Source: Asterias amurensis (lineage: Eukaryota; Echinodermata; Asteroidea; Forcipulatida; Asteriidae). From it: a stretch of DNA of 64,000 nucleotides. The position numbers and the translations under genes are program-made. Positions within the stretch are counted from its first letter, which is position 1, and each line of letters begins with the position of its first letter. The DNA lies in NCBI RefSeq assembly GCF_032118995.1, contig NC_092650.1:3162001-3226000 (forward strand), written 5' to 3'. Below, one piece after another: positions 44,451-58,800 of this stretch. The notes below the pieces were generated by a model. That model ran no database searches and was not told where the DNA came from. It worked only from the letters and a program-made list of their open reading frames with translations.

Positions 44451-45333
44451 CAACGGTGTTGACGAAGACACATCTGAGTCTAACTGGACATTTTTTTCCC
44501 CTGCCGAATCAATTCAGCAAAAAAGGGAAAGTACTAACAAAAATCGATGTACGGGTGAAACCAAAACAAATATTCTCCATCCCCGATGCGAATAAAACAC
44601 CAATGTGAAAAATAATGTTGTTGACTTGGCATAATTATAAAGAGCGAAACACGAATATCGATTTGAAGAGCTGTATCACGTGAAAAACGAAGAGTCTTTT
44701 TCATGTTGTATCTATAGGCCTAGCTTAATACCCCCCCCCCCCCCCAGAACCCAAATAAAATGCGGGCAGATTTCCCTGGGACACCGGTGTCCTAGGAAAA
44801 TCGGTCCCTTTGAGTAACGTAACTTACCTCCTTCTTGGGGAAGTGACGGGATTATATCAACAAATCGGAACAAATCATAGGTAGTAGATTAATTGCAGAT
44901 AGTTAGCGTCATCGACCGCTCATTGATGATAAACAAAGTGCACGTGCTGCGCACAACTATCAGCCAATGATAGCGTGCACGTTTCATCAAATATGGCGGT
45001 CAATGACGTCATGTGCATTCCATCTAATACCATGAACAAACCAAGGCATATGCAGCCAACAAGGTGAATAACTGAACTGGCGTAAATTGGGCTCAAGACC
45101 CACCATCACCTTTACAGTTTGTCTTTGGACTCCGTTGATGAACCAAGTGTGAAATCGAACCTTAGACCAGTGCCTCGTAGTTCAAGTACCCCGGAGATTA
45201 TGTTCACAATCCCAATAATGGAGCATTAACACGGGCTGCTGATGGAGGATGGTTCAAAAGAGGGCGCTATCGGTAAAAGTTGGTACACAGTTCGCCATAT
45301 GTGTGGTAACAAAATCTCCGCCGGGATAGAATC

Positions 45334-45529
45334 CTGCTACAACGGCAAGTTGCTAAAACTAGCTAAAATCAACATAAGTATGCTGACCAGAAAAAGGTTA
45401 CCAGCCAAAATACTATGTCACATGTATAAATGTTGACTCAGTGGTATCCTGCTATGTTTTGCTAAGCACAAAACTGTAAGCAAAATTGTCTACTTATTTT
45501 ATAAGTAGCAGCTCTATGAAATTGGGCCC
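45334..45529. mobile_element. Family E element, copy 5 (left end lost)
   Basis: Interior TTACCAGCCAAAATACTATG as in copy 7 and right end CTATGAAATTGGGCCC. Confidence 0.65.
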
Positions 45530-45654
45530 TGGGAATGGTATTTTGGAAGGAACAGCCAGGGGACCGCCTTCAGGCAGGGGATGCTTAATAATAAATAATC
45601 AAATCATAAGTAAGCCACAAGGAAGGTTTTAGTTTGGGTTTGAACAACAGAAAA

Positions 45655-45715
45655 ATGGACTTGAACCAACGACCTCCGGATTAACGTACCAGCGCTCTAC
45701 CAAATCCAGGCCTTT
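45655..45715 (-). mobile_element. tRNA-like SINE head
   Basis: The minus strand reads GGTAGAGCGCTGGTACG..., then TTGGTTCAAGTCC, an A-box part and a B box. It does not fold as a complete tRNA, so it is called a SINE relic. Confidence 0.5.
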
Positions 45716-46699
45716 GATGGCGCCTAAGTAAAACAAAAAATAGTATTAAGAAACTCATTATCTTTGTTTGGGCACCGTGGTTTGGGGGCACCAGTTATAT
45801 AGAAGCCATAATATCAGTTAGCTGCCGTGTGGCCCCAAAATCTTGTTATTATTCTGATGACGGGGGAAAGGATATATCTGAAAGGTTGAACCGCATGCAT
45901 GTGGAAAATGATCCTCTACGTCTCGGGCAAAAACAGACAGCACAAAAGCGCAGTAGCGCCCTCTTGTTCACAACACTATGACGAACACCCTGTGTGCTAT
46001 GGTAAAACTACTTTGGGGATGAGTGGTTTCAATGTTGATGTTTTTAATTTTTACAGTAAGAGGGACGCTGATGGGCGTAGTATTAAACCACGTAGGGGGG
46101 CCTACCCGTTATATCACCCGAATTAAAAATTAACAGACGAATCAATGCAGATTAATTATTTATTGCACACCCGTCAATGCAAACTTATCTACCTGTTGTT
46201 GGGATTGAGTGGTTAGACTCGTCCATTATATTTCAGATGAAAAGCAGAATTAGTTATTTAAAACAATATATACAAGCACATGATAAAAACCTTCTACATA
46301 GTTTACAACAGGAAAAAAATGATTTGTAATAACTCAGCTCTGATGTGAACAAACAATTATTTATTTCTAATGACATTCACATTGTGCGCAAGTTGTTTCG
46401 GAAACGTTGATCAATGCTCCCCTACTGTAGAAAATGGTATAGCCTTATCTTATGCAAATGACTCTCCGTCTCATAGGTGATTTTGTACACACAATTCAGG
46501 AATTAGCCAAAATGGCCGCTGGATGGGTAACGTACGGAAAACTTCTAGTTAACAAAAATAACTTTACAAACGTCCCGCAAAATGACATTTAGTTCTATAA
46601 AACACTGTAGTTAGCATTGTAGGCAGTCTTAATACCACATATTGTGCTCTGAAAGAGCTGTTACTTTTTTTACGAGAGCGGGATATTTAGGGCCTTGTG

Positions 46700-46858
46700 A
46701 TGGCCGATGTTGAACCGGCAAAGACGGCGGTGAACGGGCCGACTGCTGGGGGACACCGACTGAAGGCAACATCGAAGCGGAACCCGGGCAGTGCAGACCC
46801 CAAGAATAAATCACGTCTTGCGGCATTGGCTCCGGGAGAAAACCTGAAGGAACGACAG
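46700..46858 (+). CDS. Dynein heavy chain exon 1
   Basis: An in-frame TAG lies 9 bp upstream of the ATG. It has 53 codons ([18 protein letters not shown].., ending LKERQ), basic and low in conservation, donor GTATGT, phase 0 as exon 2 needs. The link to exon 2 across 9.3 kb is inferred; another first exon is possible. Confidence 0.7.
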
Positions 46859-49800
46859 GTATGTAGATTATGGATTTATGCATTTGTAATAAAAATTTGG
46901 AAAGGTTGCTGAATTATGTGGTATTTTATTTTACAGTACAGTGTTTACTTCTGTTCTGTCTTATTAAAATGTATTGGTGATTGACTTGTAGAAAATGGTA
47001 AATTGACATTACAAGTTAAATTTAAATTTTATCAATTTTATTGATAATTTATTTTACTCCTAGATGCAAATCAATTACAATAACCCTGCTTGATTGGCCC
47101 TTAATTAATTGATCTATCATAATTAAATTAAATAATGGTTTGTTTTTAAACATTAAAGGCAGTGGACACTATTGGTAATTACTCAAAAAAATTATTAGCA
47201 CAAAACCTTCCTTGGTAACGGGGAGAGGTTGATGGTATAAAACATTGTGAGGATCGGCTCCCTCTAAAGTGCCATAGTTTTCGAGAAAGAAGTAATTTTC
47301 CACGAGTTTGATTTCAAGACCTCAAGTTTAGAACTTGAGGTCTCAAAACCAACCATCTAAACGCACACAACTTCGTGTGACAAGGGTGTTTTTTCTGTCA
47401 TTATTTTCTCGCAAGTTCGACGACCAATTGAGCTCAAATTTTCACAGGTTTGTTATTTTATGCATATGTTGAGATACACTAACTGTGAGGGCTAGTCTTT
47501 GACTATTACCAATAGTGTCCACTGCCTTTAAAAAAAAAAAAGGGTTTGGCTGTGCTTTGCTCTATTGGGGCTGTGTTAAATATTGCTTTCTCTCTCTTAT
47601 AAGTCATATCAATCTTATAATATTTATAGTTGTAATGGCGACTATAATAAATAAGACCGATTGTTAAAAGAGAGCTATAACAGCCGGCCCAAACAGCATG
47701 AAGGTGGGCCAAATGGATGTACCTGGCACCGGCACTGTTTAACTGTAATTAAATTTCAATTTTAAAGTTTTAAAGTCACGTTCTGTGAAACGGATAAAAA
47801 ATTGTGTATTTGCCACTGCCCCCCCCCCCAATTTTTTTCAACATGCATGCAATCGACAACAAATACTCAAACTTTGAAATAATAATGTCTGATGTAACTG
47901 ACTGAGGCTGAAATGCTGAAATATTTAATTTAATTTATGAAAACAAGAACTCGCATTGTAAGAGAGGCACTAAAGCCCATCCTAAGATTTATTTTAACTG
48001 ATAATTCTAGCTAGGGCTAGTGTCAGTGTCACTTTAAATATGTGCCCCAAATATACGGTTTTCCCCAAATAGAACTCCAGTTTGTAAAGCAGTCTTATTC
48101 CTGTAATACGATCTGCAATCCTACAATGACTGTAATTACCCTTTTGGGAGAAGGCTTACAATCGCCACAACTCCAAATATACAATGGTTTTAGCTCATGT
48201 ATCACTGAACTATCATTGGAATAGAAAGGTGAAGAAATAAACAAGTTCAAGTTTCACACTCTATACTACTGCTGCACTAAACACGTACGGAAGAATAAAA
48301 GAATCGCACACATATTGAATGCTGAATTAGTCACCTGATCGTGTGTAGACCTTACTAGCGCTTCCTTCAGGATAATAGATGTTTGTTGAGTATGGAGTGT
48401 GCACTAGCAACCTGGGCCCAATTTCATAGAGCTGCTAAGCACAAAAAATTGCTTAGCATGAAATTTCCTCTTTGATAATAACGGGATTACCAACCAAATT
48501 TCCATTTGTTGGACTTTGTTTGTTACTGGTATTCAGCTGTTCTTTGCTTGTCCTGGAAATCATGTGGAAATTTGGTTGGTAATCCTGTTTTTATCAAGGG
48601 AGAAATTTCTTGCTATTTAAGTTTTCATGCTTAGCAGCGCTATGAAAGTGGGCCCTGTGCAATATAGGTCTACAATTGTACATCAAATAAGAATGGTGAA
48701 GAAGTTCAAGTTTCACACTCAATACTACTTTGCACTAAACACAAGGAAGAATAAATAAAAGAATCGCACACATAATGAATGCTGAATTAGTCATCTGATT
48801 GTATCTGTAGACCTTTCTAGCATTTCCCTCAGGATAGTGTGTTTGTAGTTGATTAGGAATATACAGTAGAGTGTACTAGTACAGTAGGGTGGCCGAGTGA
48901 TTTAAGTCATCAGAGTGTGGGTTCGAATCCCGATAATGACACTTGTATCCTTGAGCAAGATGCTAAACTATAATTGCTTCTCTTCACCCAGGGGATTTAT
49001 GGGTACCTGTGAGGGCGGAGGACGGTTCTTGTGAACTATTTAGCTTAGTGCGCTACATTGGCAGCACAAGCTGTAAGCCCTATTACTTTAAAAATATTGT
49101 TTTTATATTGTTACCCTTCACTGTGTGAGTATGATGTTACAACTGTTGATATTTCAAAGGTGGCCGCCAAGTCACCACTTTCTTTATGTCGTTACAATTT
49201 CTTTAAATATAGTAAAGTTTAATGAGAATATGCGCAGACAAAATTTGTCTTTTAGAAAAAAAAAGAAAAACAAAAGAAAAAAAAGAAGAAGAAGATGCAG
49301 CCTCAAAAAAGGATGAGAGAGGGGACAATCAAGTAAAAAGAAGAAGTTAATCTCATTGAACTGTGTCCTAAGGCTCCATTTTTGTAGCAAAAAAAAAGTA
49401 TGCCAAGAGGTGAGCTCGTATGTAGAAAAACGACGACGGAAGAGTTAGAACAAAAACCAACAGACCATTACCCCAAGCTCGCCCTCAGAAAATGCATTGT
49501 GATCGCCAGCTGCTCTCCAGTGATTTGTATATATGATCGTCGCTGCCTGGTTGATAAAATTTTCACCGCTGTCAAACCATGATTAAACATGGAATCGAAT
49601 GTTCATAAAACGATTTCCTATGGATTTAAGAAAGAAGTTGTATTAAACCAGCAGGATATCTAGTCAAAGAAGAACCATCTCAGATCGATGGCAAGCTGTG
49701 GCCAACAGAGAAATTTGTTCTTGTTTCTCGACAATATTGTTCTTTTCAGAGTTTATTTAGAAAATGGAACATACTTTGAATAAAAGCATGTGAGTGTATA

Positions 49801-52800
49801 AAAAAATTGCTGTTTTTACTGGTGCTGGCACGGGTGATCATTGTTCATTTGATGTTGGGATGCTCAAACACCTTCTGTCGACCTTTCTCTATGCTCTATC
49901 GACCTACACGTACAATGTAAAGTTGTACTCTATGGTTACAATGTACCAGTAGTTTTGGTCCATTGAAGTGAATTCGTGTTTACGTTGTAATATTACAAAG
50001 CCCGTATTTGCTGAAAATTAAATCAGGCATGAAACTTGATTCTCAGCCAGTCCGTAAGTAAAGAAGGTTTTAATTATCCATGCTTTCTTTGCTCACTCTT
50101 GTTAGGTATTGTTTCATTGTCCTTTGCTCTTACTTTACAAACGGGTTGCTGGTGGTGTGAACAAGTTGTTTTTTTCTGTCGCTGTTTTATTTCACATGTG
50201 TGAGAAGTCACAACAGTTGTGCAAGTAGAAGTACATGTAGTTCTTTCATTTTGCTTTGACTGGGAAGTTGGATATTAAGTCTTTCTATTGGGATGAAAAA
50301 TCTGCCAACAAATGAGGGAGATTGTGAGGTAAGTTTTACAGAATAAGTTTTGAATTTCAGAAAGTTGATTTTTGAGTACGGATTGTACTGGGAATCAAGA
50401 AGTGTAACAATTTAGAGTGCAGCAGGATGCAAGAAGATAAAGGCTTAGCTTTTCTCATCAGGCACGATATTCTTCCCACTTTTGTCTGATTTCTGATTTG
50501 TTTTGATTTCAGAAAAATCACATGAGTTTGTTTTAAATCTGCCTGAATAGTTCACTGCGTAGGTCAGCACTTGTACTAAAAAAATTTCCTACCTTTTTCA
50601 AAGGGCCAAATTTCATGCCTGTCTCATTATAAAAGTAAAAAAAAAAAGTAATGACTTTTTTTTTAAAGCGATGTCTTATGAATACAGTAAGTTACTTTTT
50701 TTTCATTTTGAAAAGTGTTGAAACAGCTTTGAACTCAAAACAAATTTAACTTAGGAAAGAAGTTGAAGTGATTTTTGGATGTGATTGATCTGTACAGTGA
50801 TTGTTGTGTTGTGATAGGAGCTGTTTTGATTGAACCTGGCAAGGCAGATTAGAATCTCTGTACTATACTGTGTAAATCTACCAGCTTCATGCCCCTCACT
50901 TTTGTTGTTGGTAACCAAGGTTACCAGTGCTAATCTTGCACAGACTATTTTAACATCAGCTTAAAAAGTTCAATCTGCTGATTTAGGATTACAGTTTTAT
51001 GGTCAATGAGATGAATCTTTTTAGGAACTGGTAGAGCTTGAATGGTTTAAATCTTGACCACTGAATGCTCCATGACTACCCAGTTGAGTGTATTTAGTGC
51101 TTTTGTTGTTGCTGTCACGTAGCTGTGAAGCTGGCGATTGTGTACATTGGAAGATTATATGGTGGATCACATGTCTTCACTGGTGCTAAAATGGTCTTAA
51201 ATTCGCCTGAGGGGCCTTGGTTTTTGTTGCTTGATTATTTACTAATTCAGGCCTGAATGCATCGTTTTTGAAAATGGCTAGGGCAATAAGGCATTTTCTC
51301 CTTGGTTATGATTTTAGAGCACCCTATGCGGAAATTATAAATTTCTACTGGAGCATTTCAAGGGCATTAACTAGGGGGCATCCAGGCAATCACTTTCGTT
51401 TAACTTCATTATTAAGAACTGTTAGAAATAAGTCTTGTGAGTTGATATACATTATGATTTTAGAAAATCTTAAAATGTTTGTAATATTAATAGCAAGACC
51501 CCCACGATGAGAGAAGCCAGGTCCTTGCTCCAAAACCCCCAGTTAACAATTTTTTGATACGCCGCTTGGTTCTGTTAACAATTGGTAAAGTTTAGTAACT
51601 TATTTGCAGGTTGCAATTGCAAACTAACATCTGTGATGCATTGTCACAAATAAGTTTACCATAATGATCTATTTTCACACTGTATCTCTTATCCTTATGG
51701 AACACAGCCCTAGGGAAGCCCGGGATGTTCGTTTACCCAAAGGTTATCCCGGCGCACTTTCACACTACGGCCATAATATTGTTCCATGGGGTTCCAGTTG
51801 CACGTTTCAAGACTACCCCAGGGTTTTACCACTTGCCCCTATTTTTTTAAACAAAAATCGAAAAATAATAAGTAGTAACAAAAAGGATGCAGCCCCCAAA
51901 AAGGATGCGGGCGGGGACGGTCAACTGTTTTTTTTTTTTCGGGGGGGGGGGGGGGGCCTAAAGTGTTGTTGAAACTCTCCTCCAACCTCAACCATACTTC
52001 AACACAGTTTTGCATTTCTTTTAAGACTGACTTCTTGACTACTTCTTTTAAAAAAACCTTACATAGCACTGATGCTTATGTTAATATTTAACTAAGGGCA
52101 CACAACAGCTTGCTGTTTACACAAGTTGATGAAGCGCATCCAAGTGGTGGGATTAGAATATTGAGATGGAGTGAGAAACACCTCATCTTATTGGAGCTTG
52201 CAGTTTCCAAGGGAGGCATTATACATAAACAGCTTGCTGTTCATTTATGCCAACATGCTGTGTAGTATTTATTGAGGAATACGTGGCTTCATGGATGTAA
52301 CTGGGTGAGAGATGGCTTCATTTACGCAGGCTTTATCATTGAACAGCGAGAGAGCCAAGAGAAATGTAATGTTGTATTAAAATGATCTTGTATTTTTTTT
52401 TTAAAGTGAAGGTACACGTTTGGTTATTACTCAAAACAAATATTAGCTTTAAAACTGACTTGGTAACGAGCATTGGAGAGCTGTTGATAGTATAAAACAC
52501 TGTGGGAAACGACTTCCTCTGAAGTAACATAGTTTTTGAGAAAAAAGTAATTTCTCACTAAAATAATAAAAGACTAGCTAGAAGTCTTTTATTCCTATCT
52601 GAAAGCACACAAATTCGTCCAACAAGGGTGTTTTTTCTTTCATCATTTTCTCGCAACTTTGATGACCGATTGAGCCCAAATTTTCACAGGTTTCTTATTT
52701 TATGCTTATGATGGGATACACCAAGTGAGAACACTGGTCTTTTAGAATTACCAAACGTGTACAGTGCCTTTAAATGTATATGTCTGTGATTTGCATTACA

Positions 52801-55800
52801 GACTGTTAATCAAGTTTTCTTCACGTTTGTCAACCTTGGTGATTTATTGTCATGAACAGAACTTTAGGAATCACTTCCAATCCTAACTTATATACTGTGT
52901 TTTTAAACTGTTGGGCATTCTGGACTAAATTTTCGGAAGTTTTAAAAAGCCCCAAAATGCTGATGTGAAACGAGGTCTTTGGAATGCTTTCTACTTGGTG
53001 TTTAAAGACACTGAACACTATTAGCAATTGTCAAAGACCAGTCTTCTCACTTGGAGTACATGTATCTCAACAATGCATAAAATAACAAATCTGTGAAAAT
53101 TTGAGCTCAATTCGTTGTCAAAGTTGTGAGATATCAATGAAAGAAAAAAACCACCTTGTCACACGAAGTCGTTTGCATTTAGATGGTTTGTTTCGAGACC
53201 CCAAATTCTAAATCTGAGGTCTCAAAATCAAATTCGGGGAAAATTACTTTTTTCTCAAAAACTATTTCACTTCAGAGGGAGCTGTTTCTCACAATGTTTT
53301 ATACTATCAACCTCTCCCCATTACTTGAAATCAAGAAAGGTTTTATGGTAATAAATATTTTGATTAATTACCAATAGTGTCCACTGCCTTTGAGGAACTT
53401 TGAAGTTCTTGATTTTCTTGTTATTCACAATGAGCATATGGGCGTAGCCAGAGATGTCACCATTTGTCCAGAGGCAATTTTAGAACTAACTGTACCTTCT
53501 TGTTTATGGTTGCAATCGGACTGGTTGGGCTACAAAACAATATGCACTCTACATTGTCTGTGAAGTCCTTGTTTTGTACACGTGTGCTCGTTTAACTAAA
53601 GCACTTTGAAATGCTTGTTTGTCTAACAGGCTTTGTATGGGAGGATTCCATAGCAACAGTGCTTGCATGTATTTCAGGCTCCTGTGAGGATGCAATGCAG
53701 GAAACAAACACCAGGAGTTTTAAAGGCAGTGGACACTGTTGGTAATTAATCAAAACATGTTAGCATAAAACTTACTTGGTGACGAGCAATGGAGAGCTGT
53801 TGATGGTATAAGACATTGTGAGAAATAGCTCGCTCTGAAGTAACATAGTTTTTGAGTAAGAGGTAATTTCTCACTCAAATATAAAAAAATACCTCAGGTC
53901 CGAAGAATTTTTAAGGCATCTGAAATCATACAAATTTGTGCTTTCATTATTCTCTTGCAACTTCGATGACCAATTGAGCCCAAATTTTTACAGAATTTGT
54001 TACTTTATGCTTATGTTGGGATACACCAAGTGAGAGTACTAGTCTTTCACAATATTATAAAACGTGCCCGGTGCCTTTAAGACAAGGTTTGGGAAATGAA
54101 GTACTATATTATTAATACAAACTTTGCAATGTTTGCAATAATATGGCAAACATGTACATGTACATGTACTATACACATACAGTGTATTATGTATAATACA
54201 CGTAAGCACTAGGAAGTCATAAATTAATTATAATTTTATCCCGCTAAGTTCCACCAATACAAATATCAAAGCAAACATTAACCTGTTCTGCACACACTTG
54301 TGTATTGTAAAGAGCTGCGACAGAGCTCTGCTCCGTCAATTGTCTTTAATTGCATGCTCTATAATTGGCTTCTGGTTGCTAAGCAGCAACTGTTTACTTT
54401 TAGTTGACGAATGAGTGTGATGTTGATGTCATAGATTAATGATTGAAAAGTTGCTTGAAAATGAATGACTGATTGTAGAAGTGAGTTTAGTTTTAGCTAA
54501 TTTCAAACAGACAATATTTGGATAATGGAGTTAAAAATTATGAACTTGTGTACAGATATAATGTGTTCTTGCTGGCTGTATAAATTTTATACCCCATTTT
54601 AAAGGCACTGGACACCTTCAGTAATCTCACTTGGTGTATCTCAACATATACATAAAATAACAATAATAATAATAATAACAAATTCTTATATAGCGCATTT
54701 CACAATAACCGTATCAATGCTCTTTAGTGCCCTGGTCATAGGGCCAATAACATCCCTGTAATGTTTCTCAGCTCCCTGGGGAGTATACAGCCCTGAGCTG
54801 CCTGTAAGGCGCTTGTGGCTTTTTCATACACAATATCAACCTCTACCCTCGCAGGTACCCATTTATTCCCCTAGGTGAAGAGAAGCAATTATAGTAAAGT
54901 ATCTTGCTCTTGTACCTTTGACTGTTGGACTCAATTGGTCATCAAAGTTGCAAGAGAATAATAAAAGAATAATAAAAGAAACAACACCATTGTTGCACAA
55001 ATTTGTGTGCTTTCAGTTGCATTATCAAAGGCCTGAAGTTTTTCAGTGTTTGAGTGAGAACTTTCCTCTTTCTCAAAAAACTACATTACTTCATAGGGAG
55101 CCATTTCTCACATTGTTGTATACTATCAACAGCTCACCATTGCTTGTCACCAAGTAAGATTTTTTATGCTAACAATTATTTTGAGTAATTATCAATAGTT
55201 TCCAGTGCCTTTAATACTGTTTGATAGGTACTCTAAGCTTGGGAAACTGTTTATAATGGAGCCTATTTCAGTAGCAGTTGCCGAGCATCAATGAACAACA
55301 AGCAAGAATCAAACATGTCTTATCGTACAATAAATCTTTTTGTGTTTGCTAATAATGATCACCTTGTGAACTTTCCAGAAGTATTGGTAGCACATAAAAA
55401 GTACATCGCTGATAACAGGTGTCTATTAAATTTACAAATACACCCAAATCCAATAAAATAGTTTACATGTGGGGCCCTGAAACAAAAATGGCAAACTTGA
55501 TGGATTCAAAGCGTGGGTCTTTACGACAGCGTACTTCAAAGTTAATATTGTAACTCATGAACCAGGTGGCAATGTATACACAAGATAAATAATGCATAAT
55601 TTAAGATGCCCTCAATATCATGTGTGTATGATGCTACAGAAAGTGCCCTGGAAATCAATAAATCTTTCCACGTTTGACGGCCATGAACTTATTTAAAAAT
55701 ATCCTCAAAGGTGGAAACTTTTACCCTGTTATGTTGAATTGAGTGTCCGCAATGCAAAATCTCCCCGATTGCAAGACGCAAAATGGCAGCTCCATGTAGT

Positions 55801-58800
55801 AAAATAAAGTAAGATGTGGTTTAGGTCTTTTCGTGCGACACCATTTGGTGCCAAATGTCCACAGAGCTGAGCTGCTGTAGTCTTTGAGAAGTGAGTAAAA
55901 TTCATGTACAATGTTTTATCCAACTCTTCTGGAAACATTGCTCTTTGATTTTCATTTCGTTTTCTCAAAAACTTGACGACTAAAGAAGCTGAAACTTCAA
56001 TGGGTAAATTATATATCTTACATCCTCATTCACATTGAGTAGAGATTCATGTCATGGCCCAAAACCTGATCTACAAAAAAGGACTCAATTAAACGCCTTT
56101 AACAAGTTTCCTCGTTTTGTCTTTATTACAGCAAAAGCTGAAAGAAGAGAAGGAAGCCAAACGAGCTCAGCTCGATGGCCGTCACCAGTTCATTATCGAG
56201 GCTACAGCCGGTTCGCTCTTCCTGGATGTCGCTGAAGTTGAAGATGCCATACTGGAAGGGAATAATGTAAGTAAATATTTATTGAAACCTCACCATACAA
56301 TGCCTCAAATCACATTAAAAATATAAGTTTTTATTATTTGTTTGTATGAAGCAGCACATTTAGTTAGTATCTCAATTTAGACAGAGACCTCAAATGAATA
56401 TTGATTTAATGCCAGTCATTAAGGTTGATTGGTCTAAACACCCAGCAATGATCTTAAAACAATTTCTTATTGGTTCATAGCAAATGATTGACAACATTCG
56501 TCTTATTTATATATACAGAAGATTATTTGGAATTGCTCTTTTTATTTATTTTGTCTCTAAATTTTCCTCTTTCTATTCTTTTTCTAAGTGGACCAGAATT
56601 TGTGTCTAGGGTCAGGCAGGTTGGGTTACTGGAAGCAACATTTCTTTTTTACACTTTAGGATTAATTTCTGCATACCTTCTATATAAAGAAAACAAATAT
56701 TTCAATTAAATTGTTTTCAATTATTTGATTATGGAATGTTGTGCTTAATATTAGATTGAGAAGATGGATAAGTTCTTTGAGTCTGAAGCCTCCACCCACT
56801 TGATGTTCTTCTATCAAGAGGCTGAGATTGGATCAGAATCAGGTAAGCATCTCCCAGTGTTGTTGACCAGGGCCCAATTTCATAAAGCCTGTAAGCACAA
56901 TAACTTGCTAAGCACAGAAAACGCTTGCTAAGTAAAATTAAGTTACCAGCCAAAATACTATACATTTACCATTGCTGTGACTGGTACCCCGCTCAGCAAA
57001 GAAATTTGTAAAGCAGATTTTTCTGCTAAACAGCTTTATGAAATTGGGCCCAGTTGACTTGAGTCGGTGAGTTGGACTCGAGTCAGTCTTGAGTTGTCAA
57101 TTTCACTGACTTGTGACGTGACTTGACTTGGGGGAAAATGACTTGTGACTTGACTAGACTTGAGCAAAAATTACTTGGTTACAACACTGGCATTTCTTAT
57201 GCTATTGGCGTACCTTTTTTTCAGAATTATTACTTGAATTTTACTTGGTGAGCCAGTTGTATAATAATTGACCGTCTCTTTGTGATTTTTGTTTTTGTGG
57301 CGACCAAATTTATACTGAATGGTTTCATTTCATCGTTTGTTTTCATTTTGAAGGTGGAAAGCACGCTTGGATACAAGACGGAGGAACTGGTAAGAAAGCT
57401 TTCACAACATTTTTCAATGCGTACCTAAGTTTCTAATCATGTAATGTAATCAAGTTTTTTAGTCCAGCTTTCCGATTTCCAAATAATCAAAATTTCTCCT
57501 TGTGACGGTATTTTCTGCATCAATGCACTGATGAGCATCCGTTTATTGTACACTATCAGACACAAGCATGAAAACTAATCGTAAATATTTGAAGTTGTTA
57601 TCACCCCAAGAGCTGCCAAAACCACAAGTGGATTTTACTAAGGAGTTGGTCTCATAATTTAAACGTAGTCCCACATACCGTGCAGGAAAATACTGAATGT
57701 TAAAGCGCATTGAGCGTCACTGAGTGCAGATATGCGCGCTATTTAAGAAGCCCCTTTTATTATTGTTATTACTGTTATTAAAGGAACACGCTGCCTTGGA
57801 TCGGTCGAGTTGGTCTAATAAAAGCGTTTGAAACCGTTTGTTATGAAATGCATATGGTTGGAACCATGTGTTAAAAGTAGAATATAATGATCCACACAAG
57901 TATCACTCGAAATTGCACGGTTTTCCTTTTACGTCGCAAACTATCACGGTCGGCCATTTATGGGAGTCAAAATGTTGACTCCCATAAATGGCCGACCGTG
58001 TTAGTCGACAGGGTAAAAAGAAAACCACGCAATTTCGAGGCATATTTGTGTAGATCATTGTATTCTACTTTTACAATATCTTTCTAACCATATACATTTT
58101 ACAACAAACGGTTACAGAACGATTTTCAAAGACCAACTCGACCGATCCAAGGCAACGTGTTCCTTTAAAGTCATGTTAACTTGTTATTTTAGGAGAGCCA
58201 TTGAGATTGGGCCCAGCTAGTGTGAAATCTGGCAAACCAGGCAAACCTAAGCTGTTTGTGACGGATGGAGTAGATGCACCACTCAGTGGGACCTGCGTTT
58301 TCTTCCTACGTGCTAATCCTAGCAAACCTATTGCACCAGAAAATGTCCACAAAGTAAGTCACTCCATCGTTGTCTATTTATTGAGATACTGTATATATAT
58401 AAAGTTTTGTTGTCAGAGGTAACCTTGTTGATGTTTCCATAAGCTGTAGATTAAATGCTGATAAGTCATATTATCTTCAAGCGGGCTTGAATATTCGATT
58501 CTGATTGGTCGATCCATAGCAACAGGAAGTGTGATATAAACTTATATCGCACGGCCCATATCAAACCCTGCGCATTGTGTGTTCTAACTCAGTGTAGTGC
58601 GCTTTTATAAATAAGAAGTTAGTGTAAATTCAAAAGTGGCGCGTTGCTTGAAGATAAATTTGTTATCACACACGCACTCAATTTATAGAGACACATCACA
58701 GTTATTGCAATTGACATTTCAGATAATTTTGTGTGCATGTTCATTTATTCATGTATGTAAAATACTATAATAAGTAATGACAGACAAACGGCTGCAAGTA

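Larger units (their letters stand above)
44451..46687. other. Intergenic region between carbonic anhydrase and dynein
   Basis: It holds a poly-C run (about 44731), a repeat shared with 2700-2825 (44930-45035), a family E fragment, a tRNA-like SINE head and otherwise unassigned sequence up to the dynein promoter. Confidence 0.45.

Noticed and set aside
45899..46126. 75-residue ORF upstream of the dynein gene
   Set aside because: It has no homology that I recognise and no splice or promoter link to the dynein start; chance is likely.
48888..48960. Functional tRNA gene
   Set aside because: A and B boxes are present but the stems do not pair as a complete tRNA, and the body continues as a SINE seen elsewhere.
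17254..58087. Recurring ORFs on both strands containing MIHTN(M/L)[11 protein letters not shown]..
   Set aside because: They come from the arms of the family B palindrome. The same frame appears on both strands because the arms mirror each other, and none links to splice sites or a known domain.
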